A stretch of DNA of 64,000 bases from CAYOSU01 sp964406735 (GCA_964406735.1 CAYOSU010000003.1:49455-113454); one strand, 5' to 3'. Counted from the stretch's first letter, positions 33,481 to 43,293 are shown. Notes: generated by a model from the letters alone, not told the origin. Numbers and translations are program-made.

Positions 33481-34869
33481 TCAGTCGTTTTCAAACAATT
33501 TTTCACGCTTGATCGAATTGTCGTACATCTTTTCGATATAAGTCTTGACATCTTTTGGATAAGCAACCCTCTCTATACGGTTTTCATCGGAAAAATAGCG
33601 TTTTGATATTGCGTTTGCACCGCAAGCAATTATAGAAGTATTCTCCTCCATTATATCGACGTTATAAATGCAAGGAGTCTTTTTATAAAAACCGGTATTT
33701 TCAAGATTTCCAGCCATATATTTTTGCCTATAAAGATAATACGGCTTATAGCCACTCTTAAAAAGCCTGTCGTAGCCACCGTTTATCATAGCGATTATCT
33801 CGTCGTTAACGTTCTTTGAGGTCGTCTCTTTAAGTTTACTTCCTGCTTTTAGCGCAAGCGTATGAAGAGTTATATTGTCGGGATCAAGTGAAATTATCTT
33901 TTCGACAGAGCTTATAAAATCTTCAGCCTTTTCTCCCGAAAGCCCTGCAATAAGATCGCAGTTAATCGAAAAGTTGTAGCCCTTTGCCATTTCATAACAA
34001 TCAAGAAAATCGGAAAACGTGTGATTTCTTCCGATGGCTTCGAGCGTCTTGTCGTGAATAGTCTGCGGATTTACGCTTATTCTGTTTGCAACCTTTGCTA
34101 TCAGATCAAGCTTGCCTTTTGTGATCGTATCGGGTCTTCCTGCTTCGATAGTGAACTCAGGCGTGTCAAAATCGCATATTGATAGTAGCTTAACAAGCTG
34201 CCTTTCACTAAGAGCTGTAGGCGTGCCGCCACCCATATAAACAGACCTTAGCTTATAATTATTCGCAAAAATAATATGTTTTGCGAATAAAATGTCAAGC
34301 ATCAACGATTCAACGTACCTATCGACAAGTCCCTCAGGCGTATGTCTGAGATCTTGGGATATGAACGAGCAATAATCGCATCTTGAAAGACAAAACGGTA
34401 TACCGATATATAAGTCTACACCCTTATCCCCTCTTTCGTATATGGGTTTTTGTATATCGTATATACTTTTCGTAAGCGAAGTCTTTTCGGGTGATACCAA
34501 ATAAACGTCCTTGAAATAGCTTTCCGCATCAACACCCTCTTTTTCCGTAAGCATTCTGAACAGCTTTACAGGGCGAATGCCGGTCAAGCTTCCCCAAGGA
34601 TGATATTCAGGAAAAGTCTCTTGCAAAGCTTTGTAAAGCAATATCTTTGAGTAACGCTTTATCAAGCGTACGTGCTCGACATCGCTTAAGTTATCACTAA
34701 GCTCAATACTTTCGTTGTATTCTTTCCCTGAAAACATTACCGTTATATTACAATTATTTCCGTTTTGCGCAATATTATGGCTGATTTCAAGATTTTCGGG
34801 GAGCTCAATAAATGAGCGTATAACATCATTCAGATCGTTTTCAATTTTAGGATAATTGGTTGTAATCAT
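33481..34869 (-). CDS. hemZ: HemZ-like radical SAM protein (coproporphyrinogen III oxidase family)
   Basis: 462 residues. The radical SAM cluster is GIPFCLSRCDYCSF (Cys-x3-Cys-x2-Cys), followed by YMGGGTPTALS and INCDLIAGLSGE, all typical of HemN/HemZ-type enzymes. A 160-residue N-terminal extension including HPWGSLTGIRPVKLF is specific to HemZ. The family is named for oxygen-independent coproporphyrinogen oxidation, but many Clostridia that carry it lack complete haem synthesis, so the true substrate is open. It overlaps the MBL gene by four bases in the usual relA-MBL-hemZ order; hisS, often next, is not here. Confidence 0.88.
   Translation of the reverse strand: MITTNYPKIENDLNDVIRSFIELPENLEISHNIAQNGNNCNITVMFSGKEYNESIELSDNLSDVEHVRLIKRYSKILLYKALQETFPEYHPWGSLTGIRPVKLFRMLTEKEGVDAESYFKDVYLVSPEKTSLTKSIYDIQKPIYERGDKGVDLYIGIPFCLSRCDYCSFISQDLRHTPEGLVDRYVESLMLDILFAKHIIFANNYKLRSVYMGGGTPTALSERQLVKLLSICDFDTPEFTIEAGRPDTITKGKLDLIAKVANRISVNPQTIHDKTLEAIGRNHTFSDFLDCYEMAKGYNFSINCDLIAGLSGEKAEDFISSVEKIISLDPDNITLHTLALKAGSKLKETTSKNVNDEIIAMINGGYDRLFKSGYKPYYLYRQKYMAGNLENTGFYKKTPCIYNVDIMEENTSIIACGANAISKRYFSDENRIERVAYPKDVKTYIEKMYDNSIKREKLFEND
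34259..34290. repeat. 12-base inverted repeat inside hemZ-like gene
   Basis: TTATTCGCAAAA (34267-area left arm) and TTTTGCGAATAA are perfect complements with ATAATATG between them. The arms match the recurrent intergenic dyad motif, but this copy lies in coding sequence (LFAKHIIFAN). Confidence 0.45.
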
Positions 34870-35486
34870 AGTTGAAAATAAGGATTGTTTACTTTTTCAA
34901 AATTTAAGCTCGACTCTTCGCCGTGCCCGGGAAATACTCTCTTGTCGGATAATACGAACAGCTTTTTTTCTACAGATGCGATAAGCTCTCCCATATCACC
35001 GCACTCAAAGTCAGTTCTTCCTATCGACATGTGAAATAGCGTATCGCCCGTAAACAGCGCATCGTCAATCAGGTAACACACGCTCCCTTTTGAGTGTCCG
35101 GGAGTGGTTATCACTTTTATTTTAAGCCCTGCAATATTCAAAATGTCGCCGTCGTTTACGTATTTAGTACACGAAAATGGCTTTGTGAACTTTGAAACGT
35201 CAGGGAAGCCGTCAAGACGCGGACATTTAGTAAATCCGTCATCGGCGAAGTTGATATAAACATCTAAGCCGTCGTCCAAAAAATCTTTACATGCACCTAT
35301 ATGATCGAAATGACCGTGAGTTAAAAGAACTGATTTTGGCGCAAGTTTAAGCTCCTTACAACGGCAAACTATACGATTATAATCCCCGCCCGTATCTATC
35401 AGGACACATTCTTTCGAGCCTTCAGTGCTCACAATATAGGTATTTACTCCTAAAAGCCCTGTTTCAATTTTATTAATATTTACCAT
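34866..35486 (-). CDS. MBL-fold metallohydrolase (glyoxalase II-like, YqgX family)
   Basis: 206-residue metallo-beta-lactamase fold hydrolase. The HxHxDH metal motif is THGHFDHIG near residue 57, followed by TTPGHSKGSVCY and a Gly-rich FTGDTLF Asp ligand, with FPGHGE near the end, so both metal sites are complete. Such proteins hydrolyse thioesters such as S-lactoylglutathione analogues; the real substrate is unknown here. It lies between relA and hemZ, a common Clostridia order. Confidence 0.88.
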   Translation of the reverse strand: MVNINKIETGLLGVNTYIVSTEGSKECVLIDTGGDYNRIVCRCKELKLAPKSVLLTHGHFDHIGACKDFLDDGLDVYINFADDGFTKCPRLDGFPDVSKFTKPFSCTKYVNDGDILNIAGLKIKVITTPGHSKGSVCYLIDDALFTGDTLFHMSIGRTDFECGDMGELIASVEKKLFVLSDKRVFPGHGEESSLNFEKVNNPYFQL

Positions 35487-35491
35487 AGCTT

Positions 35492-37651
35492 TTAATTCGT
35501 CGTCCTGAATACCTCTTTTACGCCCGAAATACCCTCTATTTTCGTCTTTAAAGCATCAAGCGCAGATAGTTTTGTGATCTGCACCGTAAGCGTTATTATC
35601 GCCCCTTTATTCTTGTCCGTCCTTGCGGAGAGATTGACCACGGGAATCTTCATCGCAGATATCTCAGCTGTAATAAGCGCAAGAAGTCCTACTATGTCAG
35701 CAGATACAATCTGAAGCGTAACGTCAAACGGCTTGGAGCTTGTCATGTTCTCGTTCCAGTCAGCCTCTATGAGTCGCTCAGGTTCCATTCCCTTTACGTT
35801 CGGGCAATCAGCTCTATGAATAGTGATACCTCTACCTCTTGAGATAAAGCCTATTATTGCGTCGCCAGGAACGGGAGAACAGCACTTTGCAAGCTTGACT
35901 AAAAGGTCGGTGCTTCCCTTTACCACAACGCCTGATTCATTTGACGAGCTCGTTCTCGGTGCAACGGAAGTAAACTCTTGCGGCTTTTGCCTCTCGATAG
36001 TCTTAAGGTAATGGTCGGTAAGCTTCAGAATTACCTGATTTACCTTGACTGCACCATATCCAACCGCCGCAAACATCTCGTCGGCGCTTTGGAATGAGAG
36101 CTTTTCAAAGACGATATTCATGCCCTCTTCGGTCATTAAATCTGAAAGCGCAAAGCCGCGGCGTTTTGCTTCTAAATCAAGCATCGCTTTGCCTCGCTTG
36201 ATATTCTCGTCCTTCATCTCGTGCTTGAAGAACTGCCTTATCTTTCCTTTTGCGCTGTTAGACTTACAAATCTTTAACCAATCCCACGACGGACCTTTTG
36301 AATTCGGGTTTGTTATTACCTCGACTACGTCGCCCGTTTTCAGCTCGTAAGATATAGGAACCATCTTTGCGTTTACGATAGCGCCCGTCATCTTGTTTCC
36401 AACGCCTGAGTGGATCTTATAAGCAAAGTCTATCGGCGTTGAGCCTGCGGGAAGGGATATTACGTCTCCTTTAGGGGTAAATACGAGTGTTTCTAGTGCG
36501 TAAAGATCGCCCTTGACAGATTTCAGGAACTCAACGGAGTCTTTAAGGTCACCCTCGTCTTCCATTAACTCTCGTATCCAAGAAAGTCTCGTATCTAGGT
36601 CTGAATTATCCGTACGCTTCTCTTTATACTTCCAGTGCGCAGCAATACCGTATTCAGCCGTGCGGTGCATCTCGTACGTTCTTATCTGTATCTCGAACGG
36701 CTGACCGTAATTAGTTACAACGGTCGTATGAAGGGACTGATACATGTTTGGCTTAGGAGTTGCGATATAGTCCTTGATTCGTCCAGGTATAGGCTTCCAT
36801 CTATTGTGTATCTTGCCCAACACCTCGTAGCATTCGTCTATCGAGTTGACGATAACTCTTACCGCAATAAGGTCGTATATCTCCTCGAAAGCAAGGTGCT
36901 TTTCTTTCATCTTTTTGTAGATCGAGTATAAGTGCTTTGGTCTTCCGAATACTTCTCCCTTTATTCCCGATTCGACTAAAAGATCTTCTATCTCCTTAAC
37001 AACGAGAGTAACAAGTTTGTTTCGCTCCTCCAAGCTCGCATTTATAAGCTCAACAAGCGTATAGTACTTTTCGGGTTCAAGATATTTGAGACATAAGTCT
37101 TCAAGCTCACTCTTGATTCTTGAAATACCAAGTCTTCCTGCGAGCTTTGCGTATATCTCAACAGTCTCTTGCGCCATGGCAAGCTGTCTTTCTCTTGAAA
37201 GGTAATTAAGCGACCTCATGTTGTGAAGTCGATCGGCAAGCTTTATTAAAAGAACTCTGATATCTTTCGCCATTGCAAAAAACATCTTTCTGAAATTCTC
37301 CGCTTGCTCCTCTTCTTTTGACGTAAAGTTGATCTTATTAAGCTTCGTAACGCCTGCTACAAGCTCGGTTATCTCGTTACCGAACTGTTTTCTTATCTCC
37401 TCTTCCGTAACGTCAGTATCTTCGATAACGTCGTGTAAAAGAGCGGCAGATATAGTTTCGTAATCAAGTCCGTAGTCTACGAGAATTTCCGCAACGTGCA
37501 CGGGATGGATGATATAATCCTCTCCTGAGCTTCTCTTTTGACCGTCATGTGCCTTGACCGCAACGTCGAGCGCCGAATATATCTTGTCGGCGATCTCCGT
37601 CGGATAAGTCGCTGCTATTTTGTTTTTTAATTCAGTGATGCAATCGTTCAT
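35492..37651 (-). CDS. relA: Bifunctional (p)ppGpp synthetase/hydrolase Rel
   Basis: 719-residue long RSH enzyme controlling the stringent response. The HD hydrolase domain is intact (IIHPVHVAEIL, LLHDVIEDTD near residue 70), the synthetase domain has RVIVNSIDECYEVLG and PKPNMYQSLHTTVV, then TGS (VFTPKGDVISLPAGSTPIDFAY, residues about 389-410), a Cys-containing CC/helical region (KCCSPVPGD) and a C-terminal ACT domain. Both activities should be present. The start overlaps the recJ stop by four bases. Confidence 0.96.
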   Translation of the reverse strand: MNDCITELKNKIAATYPTEIADKIYSALDVAVKAHDGQKRSSGEDYIIHPVHVAEILVDYGLDYETISAALLHDVIEDTDVTEEEIRKQFGNEITELVAGVTKLNKINFTSKEEEQAENFRKMFFAMAKDIRVLLIKLADRLHNMRSLNYLSRERQLAMAQETVEIYAKLAGRLGISRIKSELEDLCLKYLEPEKYYTLVELINASLEERNKLVTLVVKEIEDLLVESGIKGEVFGRPKHLYSIYKKMKEKHLAFEEIYDLIAVRVIVNSIDECYEVLGKIHNRWKPIPGRIKDYIATPKPNMYQSLHTTVVTNYGQPFEIQIRTYEMHRTAEYGIAAHWKYKEKRTDNSDLDTRLSWIRELMEDEGDLKDSVEFLKSVKGDLYALETLVFTPKGDVISLPAGSTPIDFAYKIHSGVGNKMTGAIVNAKMVPISYELKTGDVVEVITNPNSKGPSWDWLKICKSNSAKGKIRQFFKHEMKDENIKRGKAMLDLEAKRRGFALSDLMTEEGMNIVFEKLSFQSADEMFAAVGYGAVKVNQVILKLTDHYLKTIERQKPQEFTSVAPRTSSSNESGVVVKGSTDLLVKLAKCCSPVPGDAIIGFISRGRGITIHRADCPNVKGMEPERLIEADWNENMTSSKPFDVTLQIVSADIVGLLALITAEISAMKIPVVNLSARTDKNKGAIITLTVQITKLSALDALKTKIEGISGVKEVFRTTN

Positions 37652-39960
37652 TTTTCTAAGCCGTTATATATTTCAGATTGATTTAGATCGACTTTTTTGC
37701 CTTGTTCTACTTGAAGCTTACCGTGCTCCAACGATATTAATCCAAGCTCTTTGAATACGCTATACGCCGTCATTATCGAAAGGTCAGATATTCCAAGCTC
37801 GGAAAGCGGAGATAAAATCGCCGTATACGAGCCGATCTGCTTGTATTTCAAAGCTTTTATCGCAAGATAACACTTTACGAATAAATCTCTGTCTTGCTTG
37901 ACCGAAATGCCATTTTGCCAAGTATCGTCCGCAATCGTATATTTTTCTGCACGCTCGGGAAGCTCGTCGTAAGGAATGTTAGCATACCGTTCGACAAAAA
38001 CTATCGTTTTGAATTTTTCAAAATTGACCGCAGTTTTAGGGCATATCAACAGTCTGTTTAAATTGCTCTTGACCGTTATTGCGTTTGTCTCTTCAATGTA
38101 CGTTTTACCCTCAAAAATCCGCCTTGCTCGCTCTATTCCCGCAGCTGTATTTGCTATGACGAGTGTTCCGAACGGCTCGCAAGTAATACGTTTTTCTAAG
38201 TCTTCCATTGAAATTTCTCTATAATACTCAGTATCGAGTGAATAGAGATATTCGCAAAGAAGACTTTTTCCATCGATAATATCGGTCTGTCCGTCCGTAT
38301 AAAAGGCTTTCAGGCTTGCTTTTGAATACACCTTGCCGTTGTATTCGTCAATATGATAATCCAATATTAGCCTTTTTTCAATTCCGCTACGCAAGATGTC
38401 AAGGTATTTCCCGAAATTGAAGCAAGTAAGGTATTTATCCTCGCCGTCACCAAGCAAGTGACTGGGGTTTGACGACGGATATACCATCAACGAATTTACT
38501 TTTTTATAAAAGCACGGTTTTGGATTACCTACGCCAAACGGCTCTAATAAATTCAGCGAGCGTAAGAATTTGACATTAACTTCAGTCTTGTTGCAATCTA
38601 TATCGTAACGTATTTTGGGAAGATAATCAGAGATCCTCGCATGCTCTTTAAGGTATTCGTTGAATCTGTTCCTAAATTCGTCTATATTTTGCTTTTTTAT
38701 CGTAAGTCCGCACGCTTGAGAATGTCCGCCGAACGTAATAAACAGCTCGCTCATCGAGGAAAGCGCCTCAAAGAGATTTATTCCGTCAACGCTTCTGCCG
38801 CTTCCTCTGAAGTTGCCGTCAACCTCGGTAAACAATATCGTCGGTTTATGAAACTCTTCTGCTATCTTTGAAGCAACTATGCCTAATAGTCCCGAATGCC
38901 ATTTTTCGTTAGCTAAGACTACTCCGTAAGTATCGGAATTCTTGTTATATTGCGAATATGCGCTGTCGCATATCTCTTGACATATCTTCTGACGCTTGTA
39001 GTTATCCTGCGTTATCTCCTCGACTATCTCGAGCGCGTCGTTATAATCTTCTTGGCAAAATAACTTAAAGCTCCTTGCCGCCTCACCCATTCTGCCGCTC
39101 GCGTTTATTCTCGGAGCCAATACGAATGCAACGGTCGAAGATGTTATCTCGCCTTTTATCTTTGCTCCGTCAATAAGCGCTTTGATTGCCGTAGACGGGT
39201 CATCATTCATCTTTTTAATACCTTTTTTGACGATAAGACGGTTTTCTGATAAAAGCGGAACGCTGTCGGCAATAGTTGCTATCGCCGCAAATTCAACGTA
39301 TTCATCGGCATGCTCGGGAACGAGAGCCTCTGCTATTTTATACGCGACGCCCGCACCGCAAAGGTCGGGACATGGGTAAGTATCTACGTCAAGCTTCGGA
39401 TTTACGCAAGGGCAATCGGGAAGCGCGTCCGGAAGCTCGTGGTGATCGGAGACTACTACGTCGATACCTGCGTCTTCAATCAGCGTTCTTATCTCTTCCT
39501 TGCAAGATATTCCGAGATCGCAGGTTATTACAAGGTCGGGCTGAAATTCTTCTGCGAGTATCTCTACGGTCTCTTCGCTGATTCCGTATCCAAACTTTCT
39601 GTCGGGGATAAAAACATTGACGTCTGCTGCCGAATTATACGCTTTTATCGCACGATAAAGTATGTATGAAGCGCAGATGCCGTCGGCATCGTAATCGCCG
39701 TATACGACCATTTTTTCGCCGTTATCTGCAGCCGTTTTTACTCTATCGACTAGCTTGTCCATATCCGTCAACAGATACGGAGAGTTGTGTTCCTGTTTTT
39801 CGGGATGTAAAAACAACTCCGCTTGCTCGGGAGTTTTTATGCCCTTTGATATTATTATTGCCGCAATTTCTTTGCTGATACCGAAGCTTTTGCTAAACGA
39901 CAATGCCAAAGACTCGTCTTCGTTAGTCAAAACGCTCGTATCGATAAATTCTAAGTTCAT
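37648..39960 (-). CDS. recJ: Single-stranded-DNA-specific exonuclease RecJ
   Basis: 770-residue RecJ, a 5-prime to 3-prime ssDNA exonuclease in recombination and repair. The DHH phosphoesterase core has YGDYDADGICASY near residue 84 and VVSDHHELPD; the DHHA1 domain has SGRMGEAARS and FTEVDGNFRGSGRSV with GGHSQACGL. An OB fold and a C-terminal extension (about residues 560-770) follow, as in other Firmicutes. It heads the recJ-relA-MBL-hemZ operon. The ribosome site before ATG is weak. Confidence 0.95.
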   Translation of the reverse strand: MNLEFIDTSVLTNEDESLALSFSKSFGISKEIAAIIISKGIKTPEQAELFLHPEKQEHNSPYLLTDMDKLVDRVKTAADNGEKMVVYGDYDADGICASYILYRAIKAYNSAADVNVFIPDRKFGYGISEETVEILAEEFQPDLVITCDLGISCKEEIRTLIEDAGIDVVVSDHHELPDALPDCPCVNPKLDVDTYPCPDLCGAGVAYKIAEALVPEHADEYVEFAAIATIADSVPLLSENRLIVKKGIKKMNDDPSTAIKALIDGAKIKGEITSSTVAFVLAPRINASGRMGEAARSFKLFCQEDYNDALEIVEEITQDNYKRQKICQEICDSAYSQYNKNSDTYGVVLANEKWHSGLLGIVASKIAEEFHKPTILFTEVDGNFRGSGRSVDGINLFEALSSMSELFITFGGHSQACGLTIKKQNIDEFRNRFNEYLKEHARISDYLPKIRYDIDCNKTEVNVKFLRSLNLLEPFGVGNPKPCFYKKVNSLMVYPSSNPSHLLGDGEDKYLTCFNFGKYLDILRSGIEKRLILDYHIDEYNGKVYSKASLKAFYTDGQTDIIDGKSLLCEYLYSLDTEYYREISMEDLEKRITCEPFGTLVIANTAAGIERARRIFEGKTYIEETNAITVKSNLNRLLICPKTAVNFEKFKTIVFVERYANIPYDELPERAEKYTIADDTWQNGISVKQDRDLFVKCYLAIKALKYKQIGSYTAILSPLSELGISDLSIMTAYSVFKELGLISLEHGKLQVEQGKKVDLNQSEIYNGLEK

Positions 39961-39990
39961 ATATATCCAATCTTTCTTTTATTCGAATAT

Positions 39991-40019
39991 ATATTAGCAT
40001 AAATCTTTCAATTCGCCAA
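39991..40019 (-). promoter_or_regulatory. Possible promoter of recJ
   Basis: On the minus strand TTGGCG (40014-40019), 17-base spacer, TAATAT (39991-39996), about 30 bases before the recJ ATG. The -35 is poor. Confidence 0.4.
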
Positions 40020-40066
40020 ATATTTTAAATAAAAAACATTCAAACGAAATTTTTGGAACGAAAAAC

Positions 40067-40432
40067 TCAGTTGATCAAATTGACTTTCAGTGCGCCCAAC
40101 AGAAAACCGAATATACATAAAAACAAAAGCTCGATAAGCATTTGAACGTCTAGCTCAACACGTCCGCTCATAATAAACGTTAAAGCCGCCGCCAATAATT
40201 CAAACAGAACAGCTGAAAACAGTCCTTTCAGATAGCCGAGCCTTTTCTCTTTAAAGCACAAAAATATTGCTACCCCTAAGGCTACCACCTTGACTACCGA
40301 CACCAATATCGGTACGAGCGTTAAAGGTATATCTGAAAACATCGTTAAGAGAGATATTAAAAGCGTAAATACGAATGATAATACGATTGATATAAGTACG
40401 CAAAATATAACTTCTTTTATAAAAGATCTCAT
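40067..40432 (-). CDS. TIGR04086-type small membrane protein
   Basis: 121 residues with four hydrophobic helices (about 5-30, 38-58, 66-88 and 96-115), linked by short loops. Size, topology and position next to yajC match the TIGR04086/DUF3792 family of Clostridia; function unknown. In many Clostridia a SCIFF peptide and its radical SAM maturase follow this gene; here recJ follows and I see no SCIFF-like Cys-rich peptide in the gap. Confidence 0.75.
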   Translation of the reverse strand: MRSFIKEVIFCVLISIVLSFVFTLLISLLTMFSDIPLTLVPILVSVVKVVALGVAIFLCFKEKRLGYLKGLFSAVLFELLAAALTFIMSGRVELDVQMLIELLFLCIFGFLLGALKVNLIN

Positions 40433-40511
40433 ATAGCACCCAAAACTATGTTTTTATAATAAATACTACTTATATCAACAGCGAAATATTACCTTTTTGA
40501 AAACAAAAAAA

Positions 40512-40530
40512 AGCCGCTTTAAAAGCGGCT
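40512..40530 (-). terminator. Terminator of yajC
   Basis: AGCCGCTTT pairs with AAAGCGGCT; the minus strand then runs TTTTTTTT. Confidence 0.9.
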
Positions 40531-40547
40531 CGTTATATCGTTTAATA

Positions 40548-40976
40548 TTAGTTATTCTCGTTGTCTTCTTCGGTAACGACTTCGTCATAGACCTGTTTAT
40601 CAGCAGGCTTCGTCGTATCCTCAGCCTTAGCAGAAGCGGTATCGGTAGAAGCGTAGATAGCAGATTTGTCTATCTTCATATAGGACTTCTTTGTTGTAGA
40701 ACCGGTCTCGATAATGAATGCGTTGTCTTCGCATACTTCAATGATAGTTCCGATGAATCCGCCGATGGTCTTTACCTTGTCGCCGACCTTAAGTGCGTCG
40801 ATCATATCCTGAACCTTTTTCTGGCGTTTTTTCTGGCTTCTCGAAGAGAAGATCATCATACCGATGAAGAATACTACCAATATACCAAGGAAGATATATG
40901 AAGACCAGTTGTTTCCGCCTTCAGCTCCTTCGGTAGTTCCGGAGGACAACAATGCGAATAAGAAATTGTTTAACAT
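40548..40976 (-). CDS. yajC: Preprotein translocase subunit YajC
   Basis: 142 residues. One membrane helix (about residues 27-45, YIFLGILVVFFIGMMIF) is followed by the conserved basic region SSRSQKKRQKKVQDM and the YajC core GDKVKTIGGFIGTI. An acidic tail rich in Asp, Glu and Thr ends the protein and is longer than usual. YajC associates with SecDF; secD and secF are not in the window. GGAG precedes the ATG. Confidence 0.92.
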   Translation of the reverse strand: MLNNFLFALLSSGTTEGAEGGNNWSSYIFLGILVVFFIGMMIFSSRSQKKRQKKVQDMIDALKVGDKVKTIGGFIGTIIEVCEDNAFIIETGSTTKKSYMKIDKSAIYASTDTASAKAEDTTKPADKQVYDEVVTEEDNENN

Positions 40977-41026
40977 TTTTATTTCTCCTTTAATAATTTC
41001 TAACCTTTTGCGGATATTTCTCCGCT

Positions 41027-41055
41027 AATTTAAACAAAATCGAGCATACTATCAA
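41027..41055 (-). promoter_or_regulatory. Promoter of yajC
   Basis: On the minus strand TTGATA (41050-41055), 17-base spacer, TAAATT (41027-41032). A small GCGGA/TCCGC hairpin (41010-41025) starts the leader. Confidence 0.55.
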
Positions 41056-41078
41056 TTTTGCTTCTTGTAGATTATAAT

Positions 41079-41106
41079 AAAACGCTTAGATTTTTGCAAG
41101 CGTTTT
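41079..41106 (-). terminator. Terminator of the ruvCAB-queA-tgt operon
   Basis: AAAACGCTT pairs with AAGCGTTTT around a 10-base loop, between tgt and yajC; the minus strand continues ATTATAATC. Confidence 0.8.
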
Positions 41107-41133
41107 TTGACGATTTGCCAAAAACGGGCGTTT

Positions 41134-42264
41134 TCACATTTTTTCTCCGTATTTTGTCTCGAATTCTTCGATAAATTCGAGCAAGGAGTCTGCGAATATA
41201 GCCTCTCTCATATCTTCCATGAGCTTGCAGAGGAATCTCATGTTGTGGATCGATACCAACGTTCCGCCGACTATCTCGTTTACGTTGATAAGATGCCTTA
41301 AATACGCCTTTGTAAAATTTCTGCAGCAATAACAGTCGCAGTTAGGATCGAGCGGCGTAAAATCTTCTTTATAAAGACTGTTTCTTATAACCACTTTACC
41401 CTGCGAGGTTATTGCCGTTCCGTTTCGAGCAAGTCTCGTAGGAAGAACGCAGTCACACATATCAATGCCGTGCTTAACACACTGAACGAGGTAATCTGGC
41501 GTACCTACACCCATGACGTATCTCGGCATGTTCTCAGGAAGTTTGGGTTGAATATGCTCCAATATCTCGCACATTATATCCTTTGGCTCACCTACGGAAA
41601 GTCCTCCGATAGCGATACCGCATTTTGCGTAAGGCACAGTCTCTTTTAGGGATATATCACGAAGGTCTTTGTATAAATTTCCTTGAATTATCGGGAATAG
41701 CATTCTGTCTTCCAGCGTGTGAGCGTTGTTACACCTATCAAGCCACCTCAAGGTTCTGCCCATAGCCCTTTCGGCTTCTTTTCTCGATGCACCGTAAGCC
41801 GAGCACTCGTCAAATGCCATTATGATGTCAGCTCCGAGATTTTCCTCTATCTTCATTACCCTTTCAGGGGTAAATAAGTGCTTACTGCCATCATGGTGAG
41901 ATTGGAACGTAACGCCTTCTTCGGTTATCTTTCTTAAGTCTGAAAGGGAGAATACCTGAAATCCGCCGCTATCGGTCAATATAGGCTTTTTCCACTGCAT
42001 AAACTCGTGCAAGCCACCCGCTTTTTTAACTATTTCATCGCCAGGCTTTAAGTACAAATGATAGGTGTTCGCAAGTATTATCTGTGCGTGTACCTCTTCT
42101 TCGATGTCCTTCGGTAAAACGCCTTTTACAGAGCCTTGCGTTCCAACCGGCATAAATACCGGCGTTTTTATCTCGCCGTGTGGCGTTATAAATCTACCGG
42201 CTCTTGCACCGGTCTTTGCATCAACGTGTTCTAATATAAACTGAAAATGATCCTGATATGACAT
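41134..42264 (-). CDS. tgt: Queuine tRNA-ribosyltransferase
   Basis: 376-residue bacterial TGT, which swaps guanine 34 of GUN-anticodon tRNAs for the queuosine precursor preQ1. Catalytic Asp sites are in LTDSGGFQVFSL and DMCDCVLPTR; the zinc site is CDCYCCR with the downstream His. It starts four bases after the queA stop; QueA then modifies the inserted base. The preQ1 synthesis genes queCDEF are not in the window. Confidence 0.96.
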   Translation of the reverse strand: MSYQDHFQFILEHVDAKTGARAGRFITPHGEIKTPVFMPVGTQGSVKGVLPKDIEEEVHAQIILANTYHLYLKPGDEIVKKAGGLHEFMQWKKPILTDSGGFQVFSLSDLRKITEEGVTFQSHHDGSKHLFTPERVMKIEENLGADIIMAFDECSAYGASRKEAERAMGRTLRWLDRCNNAHTLEDRMLFPIIQGNLYKDLRDISLKETVPYAKCGIAIGGLSVGEPKDIMCEILEHIQPKLPENMPRYVMGVGTPDYLVQCVKHGIDMCDCVLPTRLARNGTAITSQGKVVIRNSLYKEDFTPLDPNCDCYCCRNFTKAYLRHLINVNEIVGGTLVSIHNMRFLCKLMEDMREAIFADSLLEFIEEFETKYGEKM

Positions 42265-42267
42265 AAA

Positions 42268-43293
42268 TTATCCTTTAATAAACAGCGAAGAATCGCCAAA
42301 TGAGAAAAATCTGTATTTTTCGGCAACTGCGGTCTTATATATTTCTAACGTTTTCTCTCTACCGATAAGCGCAGAGACGAGCATTATAAGCGTGCTTTCC
42401 GGTAAATGGAAGTTTGTTATGAGGCAGTCTATTACCTTATATTCAAATCCAGGGTAAATAAAGATGTTCGTCTCACCAGCAAACTCTTTTAGCGTGCCGA
42501 ATTTTGCGTAAGTTGACTCTAACACCCTTACCGCAGTAGTTCCGACGGCAAACACTCTCCGACCTTCTGCTTTTGCTTTATTAACTTTATCTGCCACCTC
42601 TTGCGATATTGTGTAATACTCGCTATGCATGAGATGATCCTCTATTTTTTCTTCGTTCACGGGTCTGAACGTGCCAAGTCCTACGTTCAACGTAACCTCT
42701 AAAAGCTCAACGCCCATAGCCTTTATCCTTTCCAAAAGCTCGGGAGTGAAATGCAGGCCTGCGGTAGGAGCAGCGGAAGAACCGGGGATCTCAGCGTAAA
42801 CAGTATTGTAGCGCTCCTTTCTTTCCAATTTTTCGTGAATATAAGGCGGAAGTGGCATATTGCCTATTCTGTCGAGAATATCCTCTAATACGCCGTTAAA
42901 TTCAAACTCAATTATTCTGCCGCCAAAGTCCGTATGCTCACGAACGATGCCTTTAAGTTTGTCGGAGAAGAATATCTCGGTATCTTTTCTGAATTTTTTT
43001 CCAGGTCTTACGAGCGTTTCAAAGTGGGTATAATCTATTCTTTTGAGGAGTAACACCTCTACGTTGCCGCCAAACGCAGTTTTGCCGTAAAGCCTTGCAG
43101 GAATGACCTTAGTGTTGTTGACGACTAAAACGTCGCCCTTTTTGAGGTAGTCCGTGATATCGTAAAAATGCCTATGCTCGAGCTTGTCGCTATCATAATG
43201 ATAGACCAAAAGCCTCGAATGATCGCGAGGCTCAACAGGAGTCTGAGCAATAAGCTCTTCAGGTAAGTCGTAATAAAAATCTGATTTATTCAT
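42268..43293 (-). CDS. queA: S-adenosylmethionine:tRNA ribosyltransferase-isomerase
   Basis: 341 residues from ATG 43293 (MNKSDFYYDLPEELIAQ), the normal N-terminus; TTG codons at 43299 and 43308 are possible but unneeded. QueA transfers the ribosyl part of SAM to preQ1-tRNA, giving epoxyqueuosine. Signatures include QTPVEPRDHSRLLV, PTAGLHFTPELL and LITNFHLPESTL. The start lies within the last codons of ruvB (8-base overlap), so translation is probably coupled. Confidence 0.95.
   Translation of the reverse strand: MNKSDFYYDLPEELIAQTPVEPRDHSRLLVYHYDSDKLEHRHFYDITDYLKKGDVLVVNNTKVIPARLYGKTAFGGNVEVLLLKRIDYTHFETLVRPGKKFRKDTEIFFSDKLKGIVREHTDFGGRIIEFEFNGVLEDILDRIGNMPLPPYIHEKLERKERYNTVYAEIPGSSAAPTAGLHFTPELLERIKAMGVELLEVTLNVGLGTFRPVNEEKIEDHLMHSEYYTISQEVADKVNKAKAEGRRVFAVGTTAVRVLESTYAKFGTLKEFAGETNIFIYPGFEYKVIDCLITNFHLPESTLIMLVSALIGREKTLEIYKTAVAEKYRFFSFGDSSLFIKG

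Noticed and set aside
40433..40500. SCIFF peptide gene near yajC/TIGR04086
   Set aside because: Neither this gap nor 39961-40066 encodes a small six-cysteine peptide.
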